Shown here in pieces: positions 34,627 through 44,841 of a DNA stretch of 64,000 bases (position 1 is the stretch's first letter; each line of letters starts with the position of its first letter). A program made the translations under genes and the position numbers. The DNA is from Gammaproteobacteria bacterium UBA2965 (GTDB taxonomy: Bacteria; Pseudomonadota; Gammaproteobacteria; Pseudomonadales; Azotimanducaceae). The stretch is taken from positions 114,266 to 178,265 of the forward strand of contig DEBD01000037.1 in the NCBI GenBank assembly GCA_002348385.1, read 5' to 3'. The notes under the pieces were generated by a model. The model was not told the origin of the DNA, did not search any database, and saw only the letters and a list, made by a program, of their open reading frames with translations.

Positions 34627-35976
34627 GTCACGGGCCTCGATCTGCGCCTGCAGCTCACGCTGCTGCTTCTCGTCGAGCTTGAAGTCCTTGATGAACAGGT
34701 ACGCGAGCACCATGGCCAACGTGGGCACCACCACGTAGATGAGCCGGAAGGAGAACAGGGTGTCTTCCGAATTCCCTCCCTGGGCGTCGAATCCAACCAG
34801 GGCCAACAGCGGATAGGTAATCCCGATAGCGATGGCGCCGCCCGCCTTGGCCGTGATCGCCAACAGCGCGAAATACAGGCCCGTGCGCTGACCGCCCGTT
34901 TGCACGTTGTCGTAGTCCACCACATCCGCCGCCATGGACCGCAACAAGAAGTTCAACCCTGAGTGAGTGAAACCCGTAGCGAACAACAAGGCAGCGAATA
35001 GCCCGACGTCTCCGTATCCAGGAATGAAGAAGAGCGCGGTGGTCACGCAGAAGCACAGCGCGCTGATGCCAAAGGTCCTGTGCTTTCCAATGCGATACGC
35101 GATACGCACCCACATGGGCACACCCACGATGTGGGCAATAAAGAAACCGATCAGCGCCAAAGAGTTGAACTGCGCGCTACCGAGCAACTCGGCCTGGTAA
35201 AAGATGAACAGCCCGGACATCACAGAACCGGGAATGGCCGCCGCAGCGTCCGCCAGCAGCAACCGACGCATATGCGGGTTCTGCACCACCACCTTGAGGC
35301 CATCGATGAACCCGATGCGGGGCGCCGGCGCCGTTTTGCGCTCACCTACCAGAGTCACCGCCATGAACACGCAGATGGGTGCGAATACCAGGGCCATGGT
35401 GCCGAAAAAGGTGAGCGCCTCGCGCCCCGCCGGCGGCGTGCCCGAATACTCCAGATACGCCAACGGACCCAGAATCAGCAGCGAGCCCATATAGCCGGCA
35501 AAGGAGTTGTATCCCGCAATGCGCGAGCGCTGGTCGTAATTGGAGGACAACTCCGCGGACCAGGCCTGATGGGAAATCGTCTTCATGGTGGTGCCCGCGT
35601 AAAGAACAACCAGCCAGAAGCCCAGATACCAGATGGAAGGCGATCCCTGGGGTATGAACGCCATGAACACCCCCAGCATCATGAACGGCAGCGCGATCAC
35701 CAGCCAATGGCGGCGGCGCCCCCAGCGGCTGTCGTAACGATCTCCCACCATGCCCATCAACGGATCAGTGATGATGTCGAAGGCCCTCACCAGCATGAAG
35801 ACGAAGCCGACTTCTGCGAGCCCTAGTCCAAGCGTTTTCGTATAGAACGGCGGCAGGAATATTCCGAGCGGCAGCGTCATACCCGCCGAGGGGAAAGCAA
35901 TCGATGCGAAAGCTGCCAGGCGCCACCCGGGAACGCGCCCGTCCTTTTCGTAACGGGTCGAAGTCGCTTCAGCCAT
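34621..35976 (-). CDS. MFS transporter, GPH type
   Basis: 451 aa, ~12 membrane segments. RAFDIITDPLMGMVGDRYDS and the basic loop RWGRRRHWL match the GPH family. The start ATG at 35976 is 4 bp after the CoA transferase stop (35980), so they are co-translated. Presumably imports the substrate of the CoA-dependent pathway. Confidence 0.85.
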   Translation of the reverse strand: MAEATSTRYEKDGRVPGWRLAAFASIAFPSAGMTLPLGIFLPPFYTKTLGLGLAEVGFVFMLVRAFDIITDPLMGMVGDRYDSRWGRRRHWLVIALPFMMLGVFMAFIPQGSPSIWYLGFWLVVLYAGTTMKTISHQAWSAELSSNYDQRSRIAGYNSFAGYMGSLLILGPLAYLEYSGTPPAGREALTFFGTMALVFAPICVFMAVTLVGERKTAPAPRIGFIDGLKVVVQNPHMRRLLLADAAAAIPGSVMSGLFIFYQAELLGSAQFNSLALIGFFIAHIVGVPMWVRIAYRIGKHRTFGISALCFCVTTALFFIPGYGDVGLFAALLFATGFTHSGLNFLLRSMAADVVDYDNVQTGGQRTGLYFALLAITAKAGGAIAIGITYPLLALVGFDAQGGNSEDTLFSFRLIYVVVPTLAMVLAYLFIKDFKLDEKQQRELQAQIEARDG

Positions 35977-35979
35977 AAG

Positions 35980-37173
35980 TCAGCCCACCGCCTCGGCCGC
36001 GCGCAGGCGCGCCAGTTCCGCCGCATCCACCCCGACCAGCTCCATCAGCACACGCTCGGTGTCCTGACCCAGTTCCCCCACGTCCGTGAGTTCTGGGGGC
36101 TCGATGTCGCGAAAACGCAGTGGCGTGTGCATCTGGGCAATTGCGCCGAAATGCTCATGAGCTCGCAGCTCCAGCGTGCCCCTGGCTTGTAGCTGTGGGT
36201 CGCTGATCACGTCGTCGAGGTTCTTGACCGGAGCGCAGATCACACCGTGTTCCTGGCACTGCTCGAAAACCTGCTCCTTGCCCAGTTGGCTGGTCCACGC
36301 CGTCACCACCTCGTCCACCGCCTCCATGTTGGCGGCCCGCGTTGCCGCATCGACGAAGCGTTCGTCTTGCCCCAGCTCGGGGCGACCCATGGCCTCGCAC
36401 AGCTTGCGCCAGTGGCCCTCGCGGATGCAGATGATCGCAACGTGACCGTCAGCAGCCTCGTACACGTTGTAGGGAGCCAGACCGCGGCCAGGATGGTGGT
36501 TGCCGGCCCGCGGAAGCTGCTCGCCGGCCAGGTAGTAGGAACCCATGGCGGTTGCCAACGTGGGATACACACAATCCTGCATGGAGATGTCCACTGTGGC
36601 GCCCTCACCAGTCTGCTCGCGGGAATACAGCGCGCTGACGATACCCGCGTACAGGTGGGTGCCAGCGATAAAATCGGCAAACGCGGCCGCCGTCTTCATA
36701 GGCGGGCCGCCATCCTCGCCGGTGATGCTCATCACACCGGTCATTGCCTGCAGGGTGATGTCCATGCCGAGAAAATCCCGATATGGGCCCACGGTCCCGT
36801 AACCGGTGCTGGAGGCATAAATCAGACGCGGATTCTCGGCCCGCAACCCTTCCGCCCCGATGCCGAATTTGTCCATGGTGCCTGGCGCGAAGTTCTCGAA
36901 CACCACGTCCACCTCGCGTGCCAGCTGCTTGACGAGCTCCCTGCCGTCTTCGGACTTGAGGTTGAGCGCGATGCACTCCTTGTTGGAGTTGAGCATGGCA
37001 AAGGGATAACTGGCGCTGGAGCGAGCACCGCGAGCGCGCAAGGTTTCACCAACGAGAGATTCCACCTTTATCACGCGCGCACCGGCCTGAGCCAGCAGAA
37101 ATCCGCAATAGGGCCCGTTATAGACCTGACCGAAATCCAGAACGCTCACCCCGTGCAAGGGCTGCTGGTTCAT
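35980..37173 (-). CDS. class III (CaiB/BaiF) CoA transferase
   Basis: 397 aa. VLDFGQVYNGPYCGFLLAQA, the GETLRARGARSS region and FLGMDITLQAMTG (carrying the catalytic Asp of the family) are seen. ATG 37173 follows GGGAGGT; a TTG two codons earlier is possible. Transfers CoA between acyl-CoA and a carboxylic acid. Second gene of the operon after the RDD protein (59-bp gap). Confidence 0.9.
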   Translation of the reverse strand: MNQQPLHGVSVLDFGQVYNGPYCGFLLAQAGARVIKVESLVGETLRARGARSSASYPFAMLNSNKECIALNLKSEDGRELVKQLAREVDVVFENFAPGTMDKFGIGAEGLRAENPRLIYASSTGYGTVGPYRDFLGMDITLQAMTGVMSITGEDGGPPMKTAAAFADFIAGTHLYAGIVSALYSREQTGEGATVDISMQDCVYPTLATAMGSYYLAGEQLPRAGNHHPGRGLAPYNVYEAADGHVAIICIREGHWRKLCEAMGRPELGQDERFVDAATRAANMEAVDEVVTAWTSQLGKEQVFEQCQEHGVICAPVKNLDDVISDPQLQARGTLELRAHEHFGAIAQMHTPLRFRDIEPPELTDVGELGQDTERVLMELVGVDAAELARLRAAEAVG

Positions 37174-37232
37174 AGACAATACCTCCCGACCAGCCAGTGT
37201 ATGCCATTGGCCAAGCCTTGCTCAACGAGCAG

Positions 37233-37739
37233 CTATGCGCTCGGCGAGGTGGGCCTTCGAACCACCGCTGTGCCCGCCGCGTAATCGTGCAGACAACGGC
37301 GGTTTCTGGCGAACGCGAATATCTGGTCGAGCACCGGAATCAGGGCCACCCAGGGAATCACGACGGCAACCACCAGCAGAAAGAGCAACGGGAAGAACAG
37401 CGCACGAATGAAGATCAGCTTCCACAGTGGGACGGGGTGTAGTTCTGCGGCGCTCGAGCCAACGGCGGCAGCCGGCACGATGGCGATGCCGAGCAGCAAC
37501 TTGCCCAGCGTCTGGCCCCGGCGCATGAGCGTATAGCCATTGAGTATCAGGTAGCTGAGCACTGCCACCGCGAAAACGCGCAGCACCAATACCCACCAGG
37601 GATTGGCCCAGTCTTCAGCGTCCTCAACCACGTCGGAAGCCATCATCACGATGAGCGTCAGACTCGGTACCAGCACCATGTCGATGGCGGTGGCCAGCAG
37701 GCGCCGGATGCGGCCGGCGAGTATCACGTCGTTACTCAT
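37233..37739 (-). CDS. RDD-family membrane protein
   Basis: 168 aa; RDD-type: AGRIRRLLATAIDMVLVPSL (R...D signature), about four membrane segments and LMRRGQTLGKLLLGIAIV. Its ATG overlaps the stop of the PQQ-like gene by 8 nt, so translation is coupled. RDD proteins are mostly uncharacterised; a transport or membrane-anchoring role is possible. Confidence 0.8.
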   Translation of the reverse strand: MSNDVILAGRIRRLLATAIDMVLVPSLTLIVMMASDVVEDAEDWANPWWVLVLRVFAVAVLSYLILNGYTLMRRGQTLGKLLLGIAIVPAAAVGSSAAELHPVPLWKLIFIRALFFPLLFLLVVAVVIPWVALIPVLDQIFAFARNRRCLHDYAAGTAVVRRPTSPSA

Positions 37740-39327
37740 CGCCCGCCTCCAGTTGAAACACCAGAAATGCGTTTCCGCCGCGTTGTTGCCCCACATAGGT
37801 GTACCCGGACGACACCAGCAGCAGGTCGTCGGCGAGCATGGGGCCGTGCCCGTCGAAAGCACCGCCGACGGTTTCGATCCCGTTGACCGAATCGTAGGCA
37901 CGCCAGGCATCGTGTGACCACAGCCGCTCCCCGCTCTCGGCCGAATACACCTCCAGGTAGCCATCGATGGTCCCCGACACCACCACATCGTTGGCTGCAA
38001 TGATGGCCGACGACAGACCAAATACGCATTCGGTTGCCTCGCAGCGCGACGGGCGCGTGTATTTCCAGCGCAGCGCCCCCGTGGCAATGTCCAGGGCGTA
38101 CATTCCCGGTTTCGGCTCCCCAGGCGACGGGAAGGACTCGATACCCTTGTCGCTGATGGGCACGAACACCAGGCCCATGGCTTCATTGGCGGCAAGCCCC
38201 CAATGCACACCGCCAATGATGCCTCCGCGGCCCAGGTTGGTGGTCCACACCACCTCACCGGTGTCCGGATCCATGGCGTGGGCGTCCGCCGACTTTTGGC
38301 CTGCCACCACCAGCTCACGGCCTTCCAGGGTGCGCAGCAACTGGGTGGCCCCCCCAAAGTCCACATCCGGCCCAGTCGGCTTGGCGCAGTTGGGATGGTT
38401 GAGGGAAGCCACGTTGCACGCAGCCGTGTAGGCATCGTTGGCCGTGTGTTGACGCACCCACCTCACCTTTCCGGTTTTTGCTTCTACCGCAAAGATGGCG
38501 TCACTCGTGTCGGTTGTGGGGTGCGTGAAGTTCTGGCCAGTACCGAAGTACACCAGATCGCGGGCAGCGTCGTAGCTGGGCGCCGCCCAAACCGGCGCGC
38601 CGCTGGGCCCGTGTTTCTGCACCAGGCCGAAAAAGTGGCTTCCGGCCGGCTTTGCTTCTTCTTCGATGGTGGGCAGGTACCACAACTGCTCTCCGGTATT
38701 GATGTCGATGGCGGCCAGCCCACCGCTCGTGGTGCAGCATCCATAGAACGGATTCACCGCAAGCCCCACCTCCATGGAGGCCACCGGCGCAAACACCACA
38801 TCCGCAGTGACTAATGGGGTTCCCGAATAGGTGGGAACCGGCTCCTCTCTCACCGCCCAGTGCCAGATGAACTCACCCGTCACCGCGTCCACGGCGAACA
38901 CCCCTTCGGAACGATCGTTGAAGATCAGCACCCTGCGATCGCCGATCCAACCCTCCAGAATCGCACTGCTCATCTGTCCTTCATGCTCGAACACCCATCG
39001 TTGGCAACCGGTTTCCCGCTCCAGGGCAACCAGCCCGCGGCCAGTGTCACCGATGAAGATGGTATCTTCGGTCACCAGGGGATAGGAGCGCGGCGTGGGA
39101 TTGCCCAGGCCGTACACCCATTTGAGCTTCAGGCGGTGAACGTTGTCTGCACTCAGGGACGACGCTGGTTGGAAACGGGTGTTGCGTTCGTCTATTCCCC
39201 ATCCGTTGGCGTAGGACTTCTCGAAATGGGGGACGGAGTCCACGTTCTCACACGCGGCGTGCGCCGCCAGAGCCAGCAACCAGGCACCAAGACCAACCCA
39301 AAGCCTCGCGGACCTACATGCAGACAT
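37732..39327 (-). CDS. PQQ-like beta-propeller protein, exported
   Basis: 531 aa with a Sec signal peptide (cleavage after AHA, ~residue 25). Contains repeated W-docking blades (NTRFQPASSL; GDTGRGLVALERETGCQRW; GEFIWHWAV; GKVRWVRQHTANDAYTAACN), as in PQQ-dependent alcohol or polyvinyl alcohol dehydrogenases. A vicinal Cys pair occurs in YGCCTTSG, which in PQQ dehydrogenases forms a disulfide ring at the active site. No cytochrome domain is present. Probable periplasmic PQQ-dependent oxidation of an alcohol, or a PQQ-free beta-propeller. Confidence 0.8.
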   Translation of the reverse strand: MSACRSARLWVGLGAWLLALAAHAACENVDSVPHFEKSYANGWGIDERNTRFQPASSLSADNVHRLKLKWVYGLGNPTPRSYPLVTEDTIFIGDTGRGLVALERETGCQRWVFEHEGQMSSAILEGWIGDRRVLIFNDRSEGVFAVDAVTGEFIWHWAVREEPVPTYSGTPLVTADVVFAPVASMEVGLAVNPFYGCCTTSGGLAAIDINTGEQLWYLPTIEEEAKPAGSHFFGLVQKHGPSGAPVWAAPSYDAARDLVYFGTGQNFTHPTTDTSDAIFAVEAKTGKVRWVRQHTANDAYTAACNVASLNHPNCAKPTGPDVDFGGATQLLRTLEGRELVVAGQKSADAHAMDPDTGEVVWTTNLGRGGIIGGVHWGLAANEAMGLVFVPISDKGIESFPSPGEPKPGMYALDIATGALRWKYTRPSRCEATECVFGLSSAIIAANDVVVSGTIDGYLEVYSAESGERLWSHDAWRAYDSVNGIETVGGAFDGHGPMLADDLLLVSSGYTYVGQQRGGNAFLVFQLEAGDE

Positions 39328-39474
39328 ACTGACTCCTTTATGAACCCGCGGGACTCGCCGACGCCGGGCAAAACCCCCATCGTATCACTACCTAGCCGTG
39401 TGAACGCCGTCGCGCTGGCGCACCCCTGCCATCCGTGCTTTATTGACCCACCCAAGTCGAAGGCCACACAGGCC

Positions 39475-41061
39475 ATGGCCACATCGCCCCTGCCCAGCTT
39501 CGAACGTCCGTTCCTACCCATCATCCGCAATGCGTTCACGCGCTATGCCGAGGATGAGTTTCTGCACTTCCAGGGGCGCGGCTACAGCTATGCGGAAACT
39601 GCCAGGCTGTCCGGCCAGATCGCGGCACGGCTGCACGAGGGCGGATTCCAACCCGGCATGAAGGGCGCCGTGTACAGCACGAACTCGGCGATTTCTTTCA
39701 TCGCCACCCTAGGCATCCTGTTGGCCGGCGGCACCTGGATCCCGGTGAACCCGCGTAACGCACCCAAAGAAAACGTGGGCATTCTGCGCAAGTTCTCCGT
39801 GGAGGCGTTGTTTTTCGAAGCCGCTTTTGGCGATCCGGCAGGCGAGTTTCTGAAAACCAGCAACGGATGCACGGTGGCGTGCTTGGACGGAAATGAAGGC
39901 CCACACCCCGAACTGTTTCACTGGATTGGCGACGCAACCGGCAAACCGCCCGAAATCAATCCGGCCCCGGCGGATCTCATTTCCATTCCGCTCACCGGCG
40001 GCACCACGGGCTTACCCAAGGGCGTAATGCTCAGCAACCGAAACTTCTGCGCCATCGAATACGCAACTCGGCATATGTACGAAGGCCGCCGCCCGGTCAT
40101 CTTGTGCGCTGCCCCCATGACCCACGTATCAGGCCGCATAGCGTTGGCCGGCATGTCATCGGGAGCGCGCTGCATCATTTTACCTAAGGTGGATTCTCAG
40201 CTCATCCTGAATGCCATCGAAGCGCACGGCGTCACCGACTTCTTTCTACCCCCAACCGGCATCTACACGCTGCTCGACCAACCGAACGTCAACGACTTTG
40301 ATTTTTCCACGGTACGCACCATCAGCTACGGGTCCGCGCCCATGTCGACAGCGCGACTGAAGCAGGCGCTGGAAACCATGGGGCCCGTCATGCGGGGCGG
40401 CTACGGCCAGACAGAGAGCCCCATGTTCATTGCTCGCCTGCACCCACACGAACACTACGTGAACAACGACATCGCAGCGCCCATCGCAGACGATCAGCGG
40501 CTGAAGAGCGTGGGGCGCCACACGGTGATTTCCACAATAGGCATCGTGGATGACGATCAGAACGAACTGCCGAGCGGCGCCACCGGCGAGATTGCGGTGA
40601 AGGGGCCGATGGTTTCGGAGGGGTACTACTTGAGCCCGGAAGAGACAGCCAGGGTGCGCAAGAAGGGCTGGCACCTTACCGGGGATATCGGTTACCTGGA
40701 CAATGAGGGCTATCTCTACATCGTGGATCGAAAGAAAGACATGATCATATCCGGCGGGTTCAACGTGTATTCCACGGAGGTGGAACGGGCATTGCTAGAT
40801 ATTGAGGACGTGCTGCTAGCGGCGGTGATCGGCGTGCCGGATGACAAATGGGGAGAGGCCGTGGCCGCCTTTGTGCAACTGGTGCCGCAAAGCGATTTGG
40901 ACGCTCAAGCCATCCTGAACCAGGCAAGAGAATCCTTAGGTGGCGTCAAGGCACCCAAACAAGTCACCATTGTAGACGACCTGCCGCGCACGCCTGTAGG
41001 AAAGATCGACAAGAAGCCCCTGCGCGAAGCCTCCTGGGCAGGGATGGGACGAAAAATCTAA
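39475..41061 (+). CDS. acyl-CoA synthetase/ligase
   Basis: 528 aa ANL-superfamily enzyme. LTGGTTGLPKGVMLSNRNF (P-loop), GGYGQTES and GDIGYLDNEGYLYIVDRKKD with TPVGKIDKKPLRE (catalytic Lys) are seen. ATG 39475 starts MATSPLPSFERP; an upstream frame exists but runs antisense to the PQQ-like gene. Divergent from that gene. Leads the plus-strand catabolic operon. Confidence 0.92.
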   Translation: MATSPLPSFERPFLPIIRNAFTRYAEDEFLHFQGRGYSYAETARLSGQIAARLHEGGFQPGMKGAVYSTNSAISFIATLGILLAGGTWIPVNPRNAPKENVGILRKFSVEALFFEAAFGDPAGEFLKTSNGCTVACLDGNEGPHPELFHWIGDATGKPPEINPAPADLISIPLTGGTTGLPKGVMLSNRNFCAIEYATRHMYEGRRPVILCAAPMTHVSGRIALAGMSSGARCIILPKVDSQLILNAIEAHGVTDFFLPPTGIYTLLDQPNVNDFDFSTVRTISYGSAPMSTARLKQALETMGPVMRGGYGQTESPMFIARLHPHEHYVNNDIAAPIADDQRLKSVGRHTVISTIGIVDDDQNELPSGATGEIAVKGPMVSEGYYLSPEETARVRKKGWHLTGDIGYLDNEGYLYIVDRKKDMIISGGFNVYSTEVERALLDIEDVLLAAVIGVPDDKWGEAVAAFVQLVPQSDLDAQAILNQARESLGGVKAPKQVTIVDDLPRTPVGKIDKKPLREASWAGMGRKI

Positions 41062-41081
41062 ACGCAAACCGGACTCACCGC

Positions 41082-42308
41082 ATGCCCAGCAGCGCCACGT
41101 CAGACTCCCAGCGCGACCCAGCCTACGGTTGGGTCATGGTGTTCGTGGTATTTACGCTGACGGCCCTGGCCTTTGGCGCCATGGGCTCCATTTCCGTGTT
41201 CTTGAAACCCCTTGCCGCCGAGTTCGGATGGAGCCGCGGCGCAACCGCCATGGGGTACACGGCCACTTCGTTCGCTTCCGCCATCGCCGGCGTTTTCTGG
41301 GGCTACGTGGCAGACCGGGTAGGCACCCGCTGGTTCGGACTGGTGGGCGCCTTCGCCATGGCCGTAAGCCTGTGGCTACTCAGTAAGCAGACCAGCCTCA
41401 GCCATTTCTACGCGCTGTACTTCCTCTATGGGGCGCTTGGCAACGCCATCGTGAGTTCTCCCCTCTACGCCAACGTAGGATTCTGGTTCCATACCAATCC
41501 CGGCTTGGCCATGGGAGTGACGGCCGCAGGCGGCGCTTTCGGACAAGGCCTCGTGCCCTATCTGGTGGGGATGATCATCGACACCGAGGGCTGGCGGGCA
41601 GCCTATGTAGCCATGGCCTGGAGCTACCTGGCCATCGCGCTTCCTCTGGCACTGCTCATTCGCGAATCCCCTTCCCGCACGCAGGCGCGCACCACCCCAA
41701 GCAGCCCACCACCGGACGCTCCGGTTTCAGAGGTGGAGGCCGTGGCATGGGTCAGCATTGCCGTAGTGTTCTGTTGCACCTGCATGGCTGTGCCCATCGT
41801 TCACCTGGTGCCGTTGCTCACCGACGCCGGCCATACGGTAGAGTACGCCACCCGCGCGCTCATGGTGCTGATGTTCACCGGCGTGCTGGGGCGCATCATG
41901 GGCGGCAAGCTGGCGGACAGCATCGGCGCCCTGCGCGCCTACATGATGATGTCGCTGGGTCAGACCGTGTCGGTATTCTGGTTTTGCCAGGTGGCCGACA
42001 CGGTAAGCCTGTATGCCCTGGCCGTGTTCTTCGGCTTCACCTATTCCGGGGTGATGACCACATCCGTAGTGTGCGTGCGCATGATGATCTCTGCCGGGTT
42101 TGCGGGGAGGGCGTTGGGTATTACGTCGTTCTTCGGCTGGGTTGGCATGGGCCTGGGCGGATTTTTCGGCGGTTTGATATACGATGCGGCCGGGGGCTAC
42201 ACGTGGTCGTTCGCTTTCGCGGTGCTGGCCGGGTGCGTAAACTTGGCTATCCTATGCGGGTTTTATTTGCGCATTTCCCTCCAACAGAGTCGGCCTCAAG
42301 CAGCCTGA
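41082..42308 (+). CDS. MFS transporter, monocarboxylate-type
   Basis: 408 aa, 12 membrane segments. Start MPSSATSDSQRDPAYGWVMV; GAMGSISVFLKPLAAEFGWS and WGYVADRVGTRWFGLVGAF are like the MCT/OFA families rather than GPH. ATG 41082 chosen; upstream in-frame extension overlaps the ligase. Imports or exports a carboxylate. 20 bp after the ligase. Confidence 0.85.
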   Translation: MPSSATSDSQRDPAYGWVMVFVVFTLTALAFGAMGSISVFLKPLAAEFGWSRGATAMGYTATSFASAIAGVFWGYVADRVGTRWFGLVGAFAMAVSLWLLSKQTSLSHFYALYFLYGALGNAIVSSPLYANVGFWFHTNPGLAMGVTAAGGAFGQGLVPYLVGMIIDTEGWRAAYVAMAWSYLAIALPLALLIRESPSRTQARTTPSSPPPDAPVSEVEAVAWVSIAVVFCCTCMAVPIVHLVPLLTDAGHTVEYATRALMVLMFTGVLGRIMGGKLADSIGALRAYMMMSLGQTVSVFWFCQVADTVSLYALAVFFGFTYSGVMTTSVVCVRMMISAGFAGRALGITSFFGWVGMGLGGFFGGLIYDAAGGYTWSFAFAVLAGCVNLAILCGFYLRISLQQSRPQAA

Positions 42309-42323
42309 ACTCCCGGGCAAGAC

Positions 42324-44753
42324 ATGGATCACCGTTCAACCAAGCACGCACTTTTCGCCGCAGCGTTGGCCGTCATGTTATTCCAGACGGCAGACGCGCG
42401 GTCCGCGGATCTTGCCGCGGACACCCAATACACCGTGGCTGGGCTGCGGCAGCCGGCAGAGATAATCGTTGATCATTGGGGTATCCCGCACATATACGCC
42501 GGCACCCACTACGATGCGTTTTTTGTTCAGGGATTCAACGCGGCCCGCGACCGCCTGTGGCAAATCGACCTTTGGCGCAGGCGCGGATTGGGATTGCTCT
42601 CCGAAGTACTCGGCGCGGACTACGTAGAGCAGGATCGCGCAGCAAGGTTGTTTCTGTATCGCGGCGACATGTACCGCGAGTGGCTGGCTTACGGCTCGGA
42701 TGCCAAGCAGATCGCCAGCGCCTTCACGGCGGGCATCAACGCCTACGTGGAGATGCTGCAGGAGCGGCCTGAGCTCATGCCACCGGAGTTTGCACTGCTC
42801 GGCTACGGCCCGGCACGCTGGCAGCCCGAGGACGTGGTGCGAATCCGCAGTCACGGCCTTTGGCGCAACGTGGCCCGTGAAGTGAAGCGGGCACGCATAA
42901 CGTGCGCTTTGGGCGTGCAGGCAGCCGACTGGTGGAAGGTAATGGAACCCACGTGGAAGGCAACGGTGCCCGAGGGGCTGAACCCGTGCGCCATACCGGA
43001 CGGTGTCCTGGAAGTATATCTGCTCGCCACTGCCCCGGTATCGTTCGCACCACGCGATGGCCAAGCCACCGCCGATCTCTCAAGCGCTCTGCAGCACACG
43101 GAACATCTGGGCAGCAACAACTGGGCCGTGGCGCCCTCGCGAACCAGCACAGGGCGACCCATACTGGCCGACGACCCTCATCGCAGCCACGCGGTACCGT
43201 CGCTACGCTACATAGCCCACCTGAGCGCTCCCGGCCTGGATGTGATCGGCGCCGGCGAGCCGGCACTGCCGGGAATCTCCATCGGGCACAACCAGCGCAT
43301 CGCTTTCGGGCTCACCATCTTTCCTATCGACCAGGAAGACCTCTATGTGTACCAAACGATACAGCCGCGACGGCGTCGAAATAGCAACAGCAATCCGCCC
43401 GCTTACCTGTACGGCGGCAAACCCGAAGCACTGCGGGTCATATCCGAGCAGATTCCAGTAAGGGGCGAGGATCCTCGGCAGGTTTCCCTCAAGTTCACAC
43501 GCCACGGTCCGGTGGTGTTCGAATCCCAAGATCACACATTCGCCGTGCGCGCCGCCTGGCTGGAGCCGGGAATGGCCCCGTACTTCGGCAGCATTGAATA
43601 TATGCGAGCGCAAAACTGGAGAGAGTTCAAGGGCGCCCTGAATCGCTGGGGTGCACCATCGGAAAACCAGGTATTCGCGGACGTCGATGGCAACATCGGA
43701 TTCAAACCCGCGGGTCTGTTTCCTCGCCGCACCACGTGGGACGGCTTGTTCCCCGTACCAGGGGATGGTCGCTTCGAATGGGAAGGCTATTTCGACATGG
43801 ATGCCCTGCCCGAGGAGTTCAATCCCAGCCGCGGATTCGTGCTGAGCGCAAACGCCCTCAATCTGCCCGCTGACTATCCCATCGACGAGCGGCGGGTGGG
43901 ATTCGAATGGTCGGCGCCATGGCGCCAACTGCGTCTGTGGGGAGTGCTAGGGTCGCAACCGGATCACACCCTCACCGATTCCCACGACCTGCAGCGCGAC
44001 TACCAGTCGGTGCTGGCCCGCCGCCTGGTGCACAAGTTGCCCAACGCAGCGCGCGGGTCGCATCCGGCGCTCGCCATGCTGAAGAACTGGAATGGACGCA
44101 TGCTGGAGCATTCAGCGGCCGCAGCATTATTTGCCGTCTGGTATCACCGCCATCTGCAGCCGGCGCTGCTCGCAGCGCTGCCCGAGTTCGACGACCGCCG
44201 TGAGGCGGCGGCGCAGCGCATCGACCAACTCGACTCGTTGGCCATACTCAAAGCCCTCGACACGCCCTTTGCCCTGGCCGCCGCCACCGCGAGTCTTGTG
44301 CCGGCCTGGGAAGAGACGCAGGCGTTACTGGGCAGCGTGCCAAGCCGCTGGCGCTGGGGCGATCTGCATCAGATCAAGTTCACCCATCCGCTGCTTCATC
44401 TGGCCACCGACGAGTTGGCCGAACTGATGGCCTACCGGCCCCACGGGCGGGGCGGTAGCGCCAACACGCCCAACAATACCGGCTTCACCCGGGACAACTT
44501 CGACGTGCGCTCCGGCGCCTCGTTCCGCATGGTGCTCGACGTCGGTCTGTGGGACGACGCGGAGGTAACCAACGCGCCCGGACAATCAGGCGACCCGCGC
44601 TCGCCCTTCTACGCGAACCTCTTGGAGGGCTGGGCTCAGGATTCGTCGATTCCGCTGCTGTACTCCCGCGACGCCATAGAGGCCAACGAAGCATTCCGGG
44701 TGGAACTTTTCCCCGTCGCACCGGCTTCCCAGGACGAAGAATCACAACCTTGA
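42324..44753 (+). CDS. penicillin-acylase family hydrolase, exported
   Basis: 809 aa Ntn-hydrolase. Sec signal peptide (~25 residues, ending ADARSA). The small chain holds IIVDHWGIPHIYAGTHYDAF; the nucleophile Ser264 is in EHLGSNNWAVAPSRT, exposed by autocatalytic cleavage. C-terminal MAYRPHGRGGSANTPNN fits the family. Cleaves amides (beta-lactam side chains, acyl-homoserine lactones or N-acyl amino acids). Position between a transporter and a Rieske gene suggests it frees an acid or amine for catabolism. Confidence 0.88.
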   Translation: MDHRSTKHALFAAALAVMLFQTADARSADLAADTQYTVAGLRQPAEIIVDHWGIPHIYAGTHYDAFFVQGFNAARDRLWQIDLWRRRGLGLLSEVLGADYVEQDRAARLFLYRGDMYREWLAYGSDAKQIASAFTAGINAYVEMLQERPELMPPEFALLGYGPARWQPEDVVRIRSHGLWRNVAREVKRARITCALGVQAADWWKVMEPTWKATVPEGLNPCAIPDGVLEVYLLATAPVSFAPRDGQATADLSSALQHTEHLGSNNWAVAPSRTSTGRPILADDPHRSHAVPSLRYIAHLSAPGLDVIGAGEPALPGISIGHNQRIAFGLTIFPIDQEDLYVYQTIQPRRRRNSNSNPPAYLYGGKPEALRVISEQIPVRGEDPRQVSLKFTRHGPVVFESQDHTFAVRAAWLEPGMAPYFGSIEYMRAQNWREFKGALNRWGAPSENQVFADVDGNIGFKPAGLFPRRTTWDGLFPVPGDGRFEWEGYFDMDALPEEFNPSRGFVLSANALNLPADYPIDERRVGFEWSAPWRQLRLWGVLGSQPDHTLTDSHDLQRDYQSVLARRLVHKLPNAARGSHPALAMLKNWNGRMLEHSAAAALFAVWYHRHLQPALLAALPEFDDRREAAAQRIDQLDSLAILKALDTPFALAAATASLVPAWEETQALLGSVPSRWRWGDLHQIKFTHPLLHLATDELAELMAYRPHGRGGSANTPNNTGFTRDNFDVRSGASFRMVLDVGLWDDAEVTNAPGQSGDPRSPFYANLLEGWAQDSSIPLLYSRDAIEANEAFRVELFPVAPASQDEESQP

Positions 44754-44841
44754 TCTAGGAACTGGCACATGTTCCACTAACACCGTGCAAGCAACGCGCA
44801 TATCATCTTCACGTTGCGTCCCGAACCCGGAGGAAGGAAGC

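Noticed and set aside
38860..39474. Upstream in-frame extension of the acyl-CoA ligase
   Set aside because: It runs antisense to the PQQ-like gene and has no ligase sequence; the ATG at 39475 starts the family match.
40848..41081. Upstream extension of the MFS transporter
   Set aside because: It overlaps the ligase in another frame and has no transporter sequence.
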